Assembly: GCA_013368375.1 (NCBI GenBank)
Contig: JAACJP010000067.1
Location: 56,171 to 120,170 of the forward strand
DNA: 64,000 nucleotides
Direction of reading: 5' to 3'
DNA from: Tricholomella constricta
Lineage: Eukaryota; Basidiomycota; Agaricomycetes; Agaricales; Lyophyllaceae
A program made the position numbers and the translations under genes. The notes under the pieces were generated by a model, which worked only from the letters and a program-made list of their open reading frames with translations, was not told the DNA's origin and made no database searches. Below are positions 56,601-64,000 of the stretch, one piece after another (the stretch's first letter is position 1; every line of letters begins with the position of its first letter).

Positions 56601-57348
56601 AATCTCGGGCTATAACTCTAGAGCCAACGGGCTCGTCGAGCGATCCCATTTCGACGTACGACAATCCCTTTTCAAAGCCGCCGACGGAAACGAAAGCAAA
56701 TGGTCGCAATCCGCGTATTCAGTCTTCTGGGCTGAACGCGTCACGATCCGCAAGCGAATGGGATGCTCTCCCTATTACGCCGCGACAGGAACCCAACCCC
56801 TTCTCCCACTCGATATCGTCGAGGCCACGTACCTACAACCACCGCCCGACTCTATCCTGTCCTCCACCGACCTCTTGACGCGACGCGCGATCGCCTTACA
56901 AAAACGAACGACCGACCTAGAGCGACTACATTCAGACGTATACGCGGCGCGACGACAAGCGGCGATTCGCTTTGAACTTAAACACGCCAGAACCTTGCGC
57001 GACTATAACTTTCAACGCGGAGACCTCATCCTCATGCGCAACACGAAAATCGAGAAGTCGCTCAACCGCAAAATGCGATCTAGATACCTAGGACCGCTCG
57101 TCGTGATCTCACGCAACCGCGGGGGCGCCTACATCCTCTGTGAACTGGACGGCACCGTCTTACACCGGCCTGTAGCAGCGTTCAGACTCGCTCCCTACTT
57201 CGCGCGAAACAACATCCTCCTACCCGACAGCGCTCTGGACATAGACACCAAGCGACTCAGAGAACTGGAAGCAACAACGATCACCGACGACGAAGACCGA
57301 CCCGAAGTCGTAGGCGACGACTCCGAATCGGAAGACGAGCAAAACTAG
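53584..57348 (+). CDS. Pol polyprotein (RT, RNase H, integrase) of the Gypsy element
   Basis: 1254 codons, no stop; pol is reached by frameshift from gag within the 22-base overlap (53584-53605). Reverse transcriptase: WFCTLKKNGKFRLVHSLEPL, PFGALRLVTLPMGWTNS and the YIDD catalytic box (about 54726). RNase H: LAVDTSHIAVGFYL, EFYGLFRALGALR and VHVKGTFHGPDGLSRR. Integrase: HHCC zinc finger HDNLGHKRFYAT...CHICQ (about 56164-56282), the catalytic D in YIDTMHLP, D in VTDNGPAF and E in GLVERSHFD, then a GPY/F-type module with YLGPLVVISRNRGGAYIL. The tail is acidic. All catalytic residues are present, so it looks competent. Confidence 0.93.
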   Translation: MYTLEEISRDHGDLALLLEYDPLSYTPTVLSFCELPTEFNSDATYDAQLASLYVAASELTTPAIADQSVNTNSAPLERTTLCTILPNNERHSGRHTQSLTNAATDAFVVKIKGVQTKKKYKPVAQKVRSIIASCPDYFRIERKISGDPLADMPTLLPNPPPFQPTGRYTLERKNDLDREHPDFLTPSERAIMHDLMCKQNLAFAWDDSERGSFRSDFFPPIDIPVVAHTPWIERNIPIPPGIYDEVCDIIKTKLAAGVYEPSNSSYRSRWFCTLKKNGKFRLVHSLEPLNRVTIRHSGVTPIPDHVAEQFAGRICGAMLDLFVGYDERLIAPSSRDLTTFQTPFGALRLVTLPMGWTNSVPIFHDDVTHILQPEIPDYTLPYIDDAAIKGPATWYPDPDTGLPKTHPDNADVRFAIWEFFNDVNRILQRMKYCGGTFSGKKLILCAPQFKVLGHVCTPNGRIPDADRLALLRNWKSCATLSELRAFLGTVGVLRIFVKNFAHRAHHLVKLTRKDAVFEFGPDQIAAQRDIVEAIAEAKPLVPIDYASDDPVILAVDTSHIAVGFYLCQADPVDRKRRRYNRFGSITLNDRESRFSQPKLEFYGLFRALGALRLYVIGVRNLVVEVDARYIKGMLSNPDIQPSASINRWIVSVLMFHFELVHVKGTFHGPDGLSRRPRQPDDPTDNYDAEEADFEDWVDRMQGLMHIIQPLPQPPSPLHVRQIFAMAQISSKEEMVAVYTDVVPPDSTTHELATDSPRQPRIRTDDDTGITDPNTNSTDMSYDDVPRTDAAKAQDQRIDAVRQWLADLERPEGMSDDQYATFIRYATGFFLDGTRLWRRDSQGAHKLVARPSARLEILRSVHDNLGHKRFYATRATLLERFWWPNVRADVVWFVQTCHICQIQQTTKVLIPPVVATPAPLFAKMYIDTMHLPASNGFKYIVQGRCSLIHFPEWRALRKENSRTLGDWMYEDIICRWGGLREIVTDNGPAFIKAAEHLTKKYHIHNIRISGYNSRANGLVERSHFDVRQSLFKAADGNESKWSQSAYSVFWAERVTIRKRMGCSPYYAATGTQPLLPLDIVEATYLQPPPDSILSSTDLLTRRAIALQKRTTDLERLHSDVYAARRQAAIRFELKHARTLRDYNFQRGDLILMRNTKIEKSLNRKMRSRYLGPLVVISRNRGGAYILCELDGTVLHRPVAAFRLAPYFARNNILLPDSALDIDTKRLRELEATTITDDEDRPEVVGDDSESEDEQN

Positions 57349-57613
57349 CTGCTCAACCTCCGACTACCCGTATACCCCTTTTTTCTAATGATATTTCAAC
57401 ATCTATCCCTCTCTGGTTTCTACTTAACGTCCCACGACCCAACCGTTCGCGAAGCCCAGCACCCCGAACGACAGTTTTTCCTTTCGTTCTTTTAACCCCC
57501 ACTCAATTTTCATGATCACACACTTAATACCGGACTCCGCAGAAGAACCGCACAACGTATATTACATTTTTTCTAGCCCATTTTACGGGCACCGACAACT
57601 CCAAGTACAAAAC

Positions 57614-57636
57614 AAAAAAAAAAAAAAAAAAAAAAA
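57614..57636 (+). repeat. A23 tract after pol
   Basis: An uninterrupted run of 23 A residues lies 265 bases after the pol stop. It is followed by two direct copies of a segment with CGCCTCTAGCGGAGGAACGA (about 57643 and 57715). The tract could mark the 3' end of an antisense-gene insertion or a retrotransposed transcript, or be simple slippage. Confidence 0.7.
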
Positions 57637-57783
57637 CGCGACGCCTCTAGCGGAGGAACGACGCGGCCACAACACCAAGACAAACCGAACCGACAACCAC
57701 CGACACCATGCGACGCCTCTAGCGGAGGAACGACGCGACCACGACCCCAAGACAAACGACGCGACGCCGCCCACCGCCTACCT

Positions 57784-59890
57784 CTACTCCCCTTCCCCCA
57801 AGTCACCTTCCACCTCCTCTTCGTCGCCCTCTTCGCCAGTCTCCACCGCTTCTTCCTCCGACTCCGCATTGCTGTCGCTCTCCGAGAGTTCGACGCCTGC
57901 CGCTTGCATCAACTGGGACCGTCGCCTGCGGAGCGCAGTGATCGCGCTCGCCGTACCGGCGAACTGTTCACGCACCCGTACGAGACTCCAGCGAGCGATC
58001 TCCTGACGCGACTCCCACACCTGTGACTCCTGGATCAACGACCGCAGCAGTGCGTGGCGCGACGACAGGGCTCGGTCAACATCTACCAGGGGAGGGAGGC
58101 GACACGCGACAAGTCGGTGGCGTACCCTAAGCCGTCCAAATCGCGGTTGCGGGGAAGACTAGTGCCGCGAGGTACCCGGCCACCGTGTACAGACCAGGTA
58201 CTCATGCCAGCGGACTCCTCGACGGCGTACCCAGCAGACTGATACGCTCCTGCGGTTGGTCCGAGATCGTCGTCGCTGGGCGCAGTGAGGTCGCGCGCTC
58301 GACGACGCGCGACGGACGGCGACACGACCTCTACGTCTTCCTCTGAGTCCTCCACGACGGACTTGGAGGCGACGCGACGGCGACTCCGGGGACGCGAATT
58401 TTTGACCACCTCCGCGTCGGGCTTGTTCCTCACAGTTTCACACCGTTTGGAGAAAATCTTACACCGCGCGCAGATTCCGCCTTCAGGCTTCTGGAAACAG
58501 TCGACGTTGGCGTCTGCGCAGCGGTCGCACTACGACGATATCAGAATATGACCGGCCCGACGAAGCACACGATGCCTTACCGCCTCATCACGAACGAAGT
58601 GGTTTGGGTGGGCGACTTTAAATTCCTCCAGTCGCTCCAGCCACTTGAAATCCGCAGCGGCCTTTCTGGCCGCGGTAGTCTGCTCGCGCTTCGTGGCCGC
58701 CGCTGTTCCCTTCTTCCCAGACGCTTTCCCGACCTTGGCCGCCGCGGCCCCCTTCTTTCCAGGCGCCTTCTCCGCCTTGACCACCACTTCTATAACCTCA
58801 GTCGCAGACCCCTCACCTTCGTCGTCGGCAGCGCGCTTCCGCTTGCGGCTGGATGACGCCGGTGCCGTGTCGATGGGGACGATGGGCGGTCCACCTACGG
58901 AAGGTGTCAGAGGGAGCCCGTCGATAGGACTAAAGATGATGCCTGGACCAAGTGCGAACTTACCCGGGGCACCCGCTTTCGGACGACCACCTCCGACCGA
59001 CATATGAGGCAGCGTGAGGGGACGATACGCGGGGTCGTGCACGCTCGACACCTCGACCCTTGCCTTGGCCTTCGCCTTGATCGGCGCAAGGGCGGCGGGC
59101 GGTACGGGGGGTTCCTGATCGAGCGCGACGACTCCGGACACCTGAGGAGACCGCGCCAAAAGGGGGTCACGCAGCGGCTCCATGTCTTCCCGCCCCATCC
59201 GCTCCGCCATCGCCAAGACCCTCGCTGCCTCCGATTCCTGCACGAAACCCGCTACGGTTTGGACGTCCCCACCGGTCATGCCGGCGCCGCTACGCCCTGG
59301 TGTAACCGACGCCAGACGAGGAGAGGCGTCGTCGATCGTCGCGGACACTGGGGGGGCACTATCGGTTCCCACAGGAGCCTCCACTGCAGGGGCAGTTGGG
59401 CTCGGAGTAGCCTCGGTACCAGTCGTGGCCAGGCCCAGATCAATGGGTGGCGCCACCACAGTCGTTGCCGCGGACGGGTTCTCGGGCGCCACCGACTGCG
59501 ACGCACGCATGTTGGCCGCCGCACCTAGGCGTACACGGCGCTCACGACGACGGCGCGCGTTTTCGCTCTGAGAAAAGCGGCGTGAGCCGACCAACAGCGG
59601 TCCAGTAGACCGCGACGCACCTCAGGTTCCAGACTACCGAATAGCGCTTTCCACTCGGTATCCCCTCCTACGACGGCCCAGACGGCCCGCAACGCAGGCT
59701 CCTCTTCAGACCATGCCCATCGCGGTCCCCCGCCCTCCTGGGCACGTAGCGCTGTGACTCCCTGTAGCAGCCCCTCGAGGATCGCGAGGCGTGCTCTACG
59801 CGGCGCATCGTCAGGCAGCGCCCGCCAGTCGTCCCAGTCACCCTGCAGGTCCTCAAGGATGAGCGCGTAGTTGGGCGGAAGGCTATCCAT
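57784..59890 (-). CDS. Antisense Zn(2)Cys(6)-type protein in Gypsy element, copy 1
   Basis: Encoded opposite to gag-pol. MDSLPPNYALILEDLQGDWD (start 59890) leads a helical domain with DWDDWRALPDDAPRRAR and EPEVRRGLLDRCW. A long Ala/Pro/Ser linker follows, then a KKG-rich basic stretch and WLERLEEFKVAHPNHFVRDE. A 52-base phase-0 intron (GTAAGG to CGTAG) then joins to CDRC. The cluster is C-X2-C-X6-C-X8-C-X2-C-X6-C (about 58535-58445). Last come VDRALSSRHALLRSLIQESQ and an acidic tail. Between GLGYATDLSRVASLP and VDVDRALSS (about 58085) the frame shifts by one base relative to copy 2, so this copy may be broken. The exon 1-2 junction near 59550 is unresolved. Presumed DNA-binding. Confidence 0.6.
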
Positions 59891-60060
59891 GACCACGGAC
59901 AGGGTGAGAGAGTGAAAAAGAGGGAGCCGAGAAAGACAGAGGGTCCTTGAGAAACTTGACGCGAGGTCAAATTCTGTTGCACCGCCACCGCCATCTCACG
60001 CCACACACGCGTCAGTTCTAGAATTTTCTCGACCGGTCTCCGGACCGACTGAGGACAGTC

Positions 60061-60084
60061 GGCATTTCAAGTAAGGAGGAGGCA
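60061..60084 (+). repeat. Internal copy of the 3' polypurine region
   Basis: GACAGTCGGCATTTCAAGTA followed by AGGAGGAGG (about 60055-60083) closely matches 61707-61737, the sequence directly before the 3' LTR. A shorter match, CAAGTAAGGAGGAGATG, also occurs inside pol (about 55769). The two full copies bound the second antisense gene unit. Confidence 0.75.
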
Positions 60085-60275
60085 TGAACTACAGACCGAA
60101 CGACAACCGACACCACCGACCGACACAACGAACCGACCTGCGCCACTTAAAACACGAAAAAGTTCGAATTATAAAGAACGACCCAATTTTAGGGCCCGCA
60201 CGACAAAACGGGTATATACGGAATATGCGACCGACAACGAGCGCAACCCGACCACACAACACGCCAAACCCGGAG

Positions 60276-61575
60276 TCAAGAGGACGAACCCTCGCCACCA
60301 TTGTCGTGTACGCCACCGACGACACCGCTTCCACTACCGCTGCCCCCACTTCTCGAATTATCCATCGTAGACGCACCAACTAACTCTGCGCGCCGGGCCT
60401 GAAGCAAGTCAAGGGCCGACGACGTAGACACGACCTGCTCGTAAAGCTGACGGGCCGACGAACGCATGATCTCTTGGCGCGATTCAAGGACTTGGATTTC
60501 CTGGACCAAAGTACGCAAGAAAACGGTGCGCGCCGATAGCGCCCGATCTACATCCGCGAGACCGAACCGCGAAATAACCGACAACGGTTGGGTAAAGCCC
60601 AAGCCGCGTAAATCTTCGTTATGGAGGAAGTCCTCAGGGCGAAACACCGGACCCTGATAAAGAAGACCCGCACCCAGGTCTACCGAACCCGCAGAACGAG
60701 TCACGACAAGACGCTGGGCGACCCTCGCCAGATCGGGCGAACGAACCTCGGCGACCAGCGGAGGTGGTGTGCACGCGTCGCAAGAACGTCCCTCTACCGA
60801 ACACGACACAAACTGGTGCGGAGCCTGCAGAAACGACCCTACCTCGTTCGTCTCGCATCGCCTGGACTGAATCTCGCAAACCGCGCAAGCGTCAATCCCG
60901 ATACGCTGAACACAGTCCAACGCGTAGCTCACGCAACGATCGCACTAGCCAACAAATGAGCGGACGAACAAGGCCGCACGAGAACCGACGACTTACCGAT
61001 TCGCTACGGGTATAATGCTCAGGGTACTCTGCCTTAAATTCCTCAAGACGCTCCAGCCACAAATCGTGTCGCCTCCTCTGCGCCGCCAATACCGACCCCC
61101 CAGAGATCTCGACTACAGACTCTTCCTCGTCCCCGTCTCCGACAGAGGAAGCACACGTACGCTCCCGAACGACAGACTCTGCCTCTTCTCCAGCAGAGGC
61201 GGTGCGAGCGCGCTCCCGAACGACCGGCTCTCGGTGGGGGTAATCAGACTACCAACTAGCGCGTTAGTACCAGAAAGCGACCAAATAACCAAGGAGCCGA
61301 CGCACACTCGGTTGTAGACCCGCGAATCGCTCGGACCATTCAGGGTCGGGCTCGATCGTAGACCATACGTTGAGCAATGCATCTTCCTCGTCGCGCCACA
61401 TCCAACGCCAAGGGCTAGCTGCTGGCGACCTAAGCACTTCGACGCTGTTTAACAAGTATTGCAGCACACGAGTGCGCTCGTAACGAGGCGAGTCGTCCGA
61501 CAGCGATTGCCATTCGTCCCAGTCTCGTGCCAAGAAGCGGAGAGTGCGCTGGAGATCGACAGGAGGTCTCGACAT
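60276..61575 (-). CDS. Antisense Zn(2)Cys(6)-type protein in Gypsy element, copy 2
   Basis: Paralogue of copy 1, start MSRPPVDLQRTLRFLARDWD (61573-61575). It repeats the same plan: DWDEWQSLSDDSPRYERTRV, QPSVRRLLGYLVAFW, a shorter acidic linker, then LWLERLEEFKAEYPEHYTRS. A GTAAGT intron ends ...GGCTAG at the same codon position, then comes the six-cysteine cluster C-X2-C-X6-C-X8-C-X2-C-X6-C (about 60957-60868). The C-terminal helix reads DVDRALSARTVFLRTLVQE and EQVVSTSSALDLLQARRAEL, ending in a Ser/Gly tail. Identity to copy 1 is only moderate, so the duplication is old, yet the cysteine spacing and intron are kept. This copy shows no frameshift after the cluster. The exon 1-2 junction (about 61270-61240) is not certain. 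Presumed transcription factor-like DNA-binding protein; role in the element unknown. Confidence 0.65.
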
Positions 61576-61720
61576 AACGATGGGTAAACCAGACGAGAAC
61601 CTGGATATATATATATGTCGCCAGCGCGTCGGCACCGCCACTTCCTCCTATCCCAGTCCCCCCTTTCCAAGACATACGCCCCCTGACCGATGCACGGGAC
61701 CGACTGAGGACAGTCGGTAT

Positions 61721-61737
61721 TTCAAGTAAGGAGGAGA
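61721..61737 (+). promoter_or_regulatory. Polypurine tract
   Basis: AAGTAAGGAGGAGA directly precedes the 3' LTR TG, as required for plus-strand priming in LTR elements. Confidence 0.65.
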
Positions 61738-62817
61738 TGATGAGCACCGTCCCGCGCTATACACAGAACCCGCCCATAATACGGACATCAACCGCGGCGC
61801 CACGACGAACACGCTCCCGAATACGACCAAAGCGCTAAACCGACCGACCGACAATACGACCGACCGACCGACAATACGACCGAACCGACCGACAATACGA
61901 CCAAACGACCGGCGCACCGACCAAGAGACAGAGTAACTTGAAACGCCAGTTCTCCTCTCTGGGCGCACGGAGCACGGAACGCCGTATAACCTGTCAACGA
62001 CCGCGCACGTTTGTATGCCAAGGTCTCAACCCGGCGACAACCAAACCCGATTTGAAATTACCCTAGGAAACGCCTTGCCCAGCCATCCGTGGAGAGGATC
62101 CGGCCGTACCACGGAGTTCCGTCTCCAAGAGCCACTACCGATCGCAAATCTTGTACCGATCACGGATCCGACCCGACGCCTCTAGCCGATCAAAAAGCCT
62201 CTTTGCCGAGCCAAAGGGCGCCACACTCCCTAAAAAGAGTCGCGCGGCCGGTACCAAGCTTGGCGGTGCTTCTCCCAATAAACCAGTAAAACACCTGCCT
62301 CGCCGGCTCGCGAGAGGCGAGTCGGTCGCATAGTATAAAACATACCCATGTAGCACCCATTTCTCCCAGTGAATTACAGCCCGTATTTTCCCTCACAGTC
62401 AGAGTTAATAGCTCGAAAACCGTCGTCTCTGTCGTCTCCGAATCGTTCCCATCGTATAAACTCGTCGTAAACCGTCGCCGCCGCCGTAAAACTCGTAACC
62501 GCCGTCTCTGCCAGCTCGTACTCGTCGCTCGAACCCGTGAGTTCTCCGTATTAACTTCGTTCGTCTCGTTGTCGCACGACCGACACCGAAAGTCGCGTCA
62601 CCGACCCGTTCCATCTGGGAACGTCGTACCCCATCGCCTTCGTCGTATCACCGTCGGTTCGACTACTTACGAGTCGGATCGCCTTTTACCTACATCAAAC
62701 AACGCTTACTAACCCTGCACACTCGCGTGTTTGGGAACTTTTAACACTTCTCGCCCCCCATAGTTGTTAGTTGTTTTGTTGTTGTTGCACAGCACCTACA
62801 GGCCTTCTACTCTATCA
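61738..62817 (+). repeat. 3' LTR
   Basis: 1080 bases, TG...CA ends, collinear with the 5' LTR but with extra GACCGACCGACAATAC-type units (about 61840-61905), so it is longer. The TATA-like site recurs at about 62331. Confidence 0.85.
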
Positions 62818-63308
62818 CCGTGAATAATTCAACAGATCCCTCAGATATCCCAGGCCTCACGAGCAACATCTGCGAGAGAGGCAGCGTTTCCATATCTCCC
62901 CATACGAAAGAGTGCAACAGCAAGCTGGTAGTCAACAGGGGTTTGGGGAACGTTCGAATTGTTGGTGAAGACAGGAGAGTCCTTTATCAGCTCGAGGATA
63001 ACCTCAAACACATGAGGAGACACTCGAAGCATCTGGATGAACATATCATGATGTGCTGGATTTTTCGCATACTCCCAAGCAAGATGGAGGGTGCCAGATT
63101 TAGGAACAGAGGTGCGGGGATTTAGATAGCGTGTGTTTTTGATGGTTTGGAACATGTCAATGTCAACCTGAAGTCGTACAAGGAGTTCATCAACAGAAAG
63201 CTCGTCGGGTGGGGAAATTGAATCTCGCAAGGTGAGATGAAGAAGATATGTACGCAGAACCCTATCGTGTAGGTTCTTGTGCGGCATTGCAAGGAGGAGG
63301 ACGAACAT
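62818..63308 (-). pseudogene. N-terminal fragment of a second Harbinger-type transposase
   Basis: MFVLLLAMPHKNLHDRVLRT (start 63308) leads to DELLVRLQVDIDMFQTIKNT, a region typical of fungal Harbinger transposase N-termini: LRVSPHVFEVILELIKDSPV, then QLAVALFRMGRYGNAASLAD. After DVARE a single-base shift (near 62852) separates the stop-containing frame from one reading GISEGSVELFT, as expected in the family. The reading then ends at the Gypsy LTR (62817). The catalytic part is missing. Its terminal inverted repeat lies upstream at 63390-63432. Confidence 0.7.
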
Positions 63309-63389
63309 CTGATCAGTGATCTCTCGACGATGACTTATCTCGCGTGTGATGCTGACAAATGTCACGCAGGCGCTCAGCGTGGTAAGCGC

Positions 63390-63432
63390 CAGCCGCCTTC
63401 AGCGACCTTAAGCGGCAACTTTGAGCTCCCCT
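63390..63432. repeat. Right terminus of the second Harbinger element
   Basis: Reverse complement starts AGGGGAGCTCAAAGTTGCC and matches both ends of the 506 bp MITE at 24531-25036. It is followed outward by AGT, as at the MITE. Confidence 0.75.
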
Positions 63433-63542
63433 AGTGACATCAATCATGTTTGGTGGTGTAGCCTGACTTGTTTGCTTTCACCTACAAAGGGTCCTTAACC
63501 AGACCTAACCGACTACTAGCCCGGTTGCTGAAAGGGGCCTAA

Positions 63543-64000
63543 CTATCAAGTCCACATACCTGCTGCTCGCCGCGGCTCTCGTCACCAAGCTCCCATGCAA
63601 CATCAGGAAATCGAGCTTTGGCAGGTGAAACAGCGCCTGAAGGTCAGTGTCGCCAGGCCACAGTTGATTTTTGGGTGCTGCTCACCATCTGGGTATTTGG
63701 GATATCATGGCTGCTCGTTTAAGTGGACGGCGGTACAGATGGCGCGGAGACGGTGGTTCACCTTCTCCCTGTGTGCGCACCCCAATCCCTGCTGCTGTCG
63801 TTCCTGATGGGTCAGTTGCACTACCCCGTCCAATGCCAAGCTTACCTTCGATGACTTCAAGATGACTTCGGAGTGATACATGTTTGCTCTCCCCAGCACC
63901 TTCGAATTCTGCTCTTTCAATATCAGTTGGCTTACGGACCATCAAAATGACGGTCACGAGCATCAGTGTTGTGGATCGGCGCCGCGTACATAGCAGCCTC
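63543..64000. other. No gene recognised at the right edge
   Basis: Overlapping short frames on both strands (for example minus 63963-63682) show no domain. A gene continuing beyond the window cannot be excluded. Confidence 0.4.

Larger units (their letters stand above)
49773..62817 (+). mobile_element. Ty3/Gypsy LTR retrotransposon, 13.0 kb
   Basis: Two direct LTRs beginning TGATGAGCACC and ending CTCTATCA flank a long gag-protease frame and a pol frame in order RT-RNase H-integrase. This defines Ty3/Gypsy. The ~4.4 kb between pol and the 3' LTR holds two antisense genes. The bases outside the LTRs differ (AGCGC left, CCGTG right), so no target duplication is seen. The flanks also belong to different transposons, which implies rearrangement after insertion. 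Compared by eye, LTRs differ by several percent plus indels. Confidence 0.92.
46362..63539. mobile_element. Probable PIF/Harbinger element, enlarged by nested insertions
   Basis: Left terminus GGCCCTGCTCGGGAACCCG (46362-46380) and right terminus CCGGTTGCTGAAAGGGGCC (63521-63539) are imperfect inverted repeats (13 of 19 match). Both have TAA outside (46359-46361 and 63540-63542) and a GTTAGGTCWGG motif further in. TAA is a proper Harbinger target. The left part holds the SANT and transposase genes. If these termini pair, the Gypsy element and the second Harbinger end lie inside. The pairing is tentative. Confidence 0.4.

Noticed and set aside
57573..57869. Minus frame through the poly-A tract (poly-Phe)
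   Set aside because: Low-complexity artefact of the A23 run and the direct repeats beside it.
1..64000. CRISPR arrays, operons, bacterial ribosome binding sites
   Set aside because: Intron-rich eukaryotic genes throughout; the regular repeats found are minisatellites or subterminal transposon repeats.

Overview
The window reads as the genome of a mushroom-forming basidiomycete (Agaricomycetes). The split genes carry GT-AG introns of about 45-80 bases. The mobile gene content is typical of that group: a KDZ transposase with its cysteine cluster, a TET/JBP dioxygenase, RNase H1-N (viroplasmin-like) and HNH-like proteins, PIF/Harbinger elements and a Ty3/Gypsy element. Ordinary host genes are few: a cytochrome P450 (3522-6047), EMC1 (29024-32948), a seven-finger C2H2 protein (35768-36657), a nuclease-like protein (40728-41964), an HNH-like protein (43798-45242) and a tRNA-Thr(UGU) (39978-40069). 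The rest is repeats, duplications and mobile elements.

1-28262 is organised around a tandem array. Seven same-strand copies of an unrecognised ~150-residue reading frame (from about 643, 6257, 7637, 21965, 23319, 25089 and 26398) sit in duplicated units that share 5' and 3' flanks. The first and last copies share another ~1.4 kb downstream block. The array has been hit three times. A ~12.3 kb KDZ-class element (8593-20879) has a 7 bp target duplication and clusters of TTTGCAAA at both ends. It carries a KDZ transposase, a TET/JBP dioxygenase with its metal and 2-oxoglutarate residues, and three cargo genes. The other two hits are a 642 bp MITE with an 8 bp target duplication (21163-21804) and a 506 bp Harbinger-type MITE (24531-25036).

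28263-46200 holds EMC1 and the zinc-finger gene. Between and after them lie dispersed and inverted duplications, captured or broken gene pieces (pyruvate dehydrogenase kinase, an F-box-like N-terminus), a tRNA with a 3'-half relic, and a 452 bp MITE with 33 bp terminal inverted repeats and a perfect 8 bp target duplication (45716-46167).

46360-63540 is a nest of transposons. A Harbinger element has its Myb/SANT gene and DDE transposase in convergent orientation. To its right lies a 13 kb Ty3/Gypsy element (49773-62817) with intact gag-protease and pol frames. Its right LTR abuts the truncated N-terminal part of a second Harbinger transposase. Between pol and the 3' LTR this retroelement carries two diverged antisense genes in tandem. 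Each encodes a Zn(2)Cys(6)-type cluster (C-X2-C-X6-C-X8-C-X2-C-X6-C) and a conserved phase-0 intron. These antisense genes, the seven-copy orphan family and the KDZ/TET element are the most notable features.
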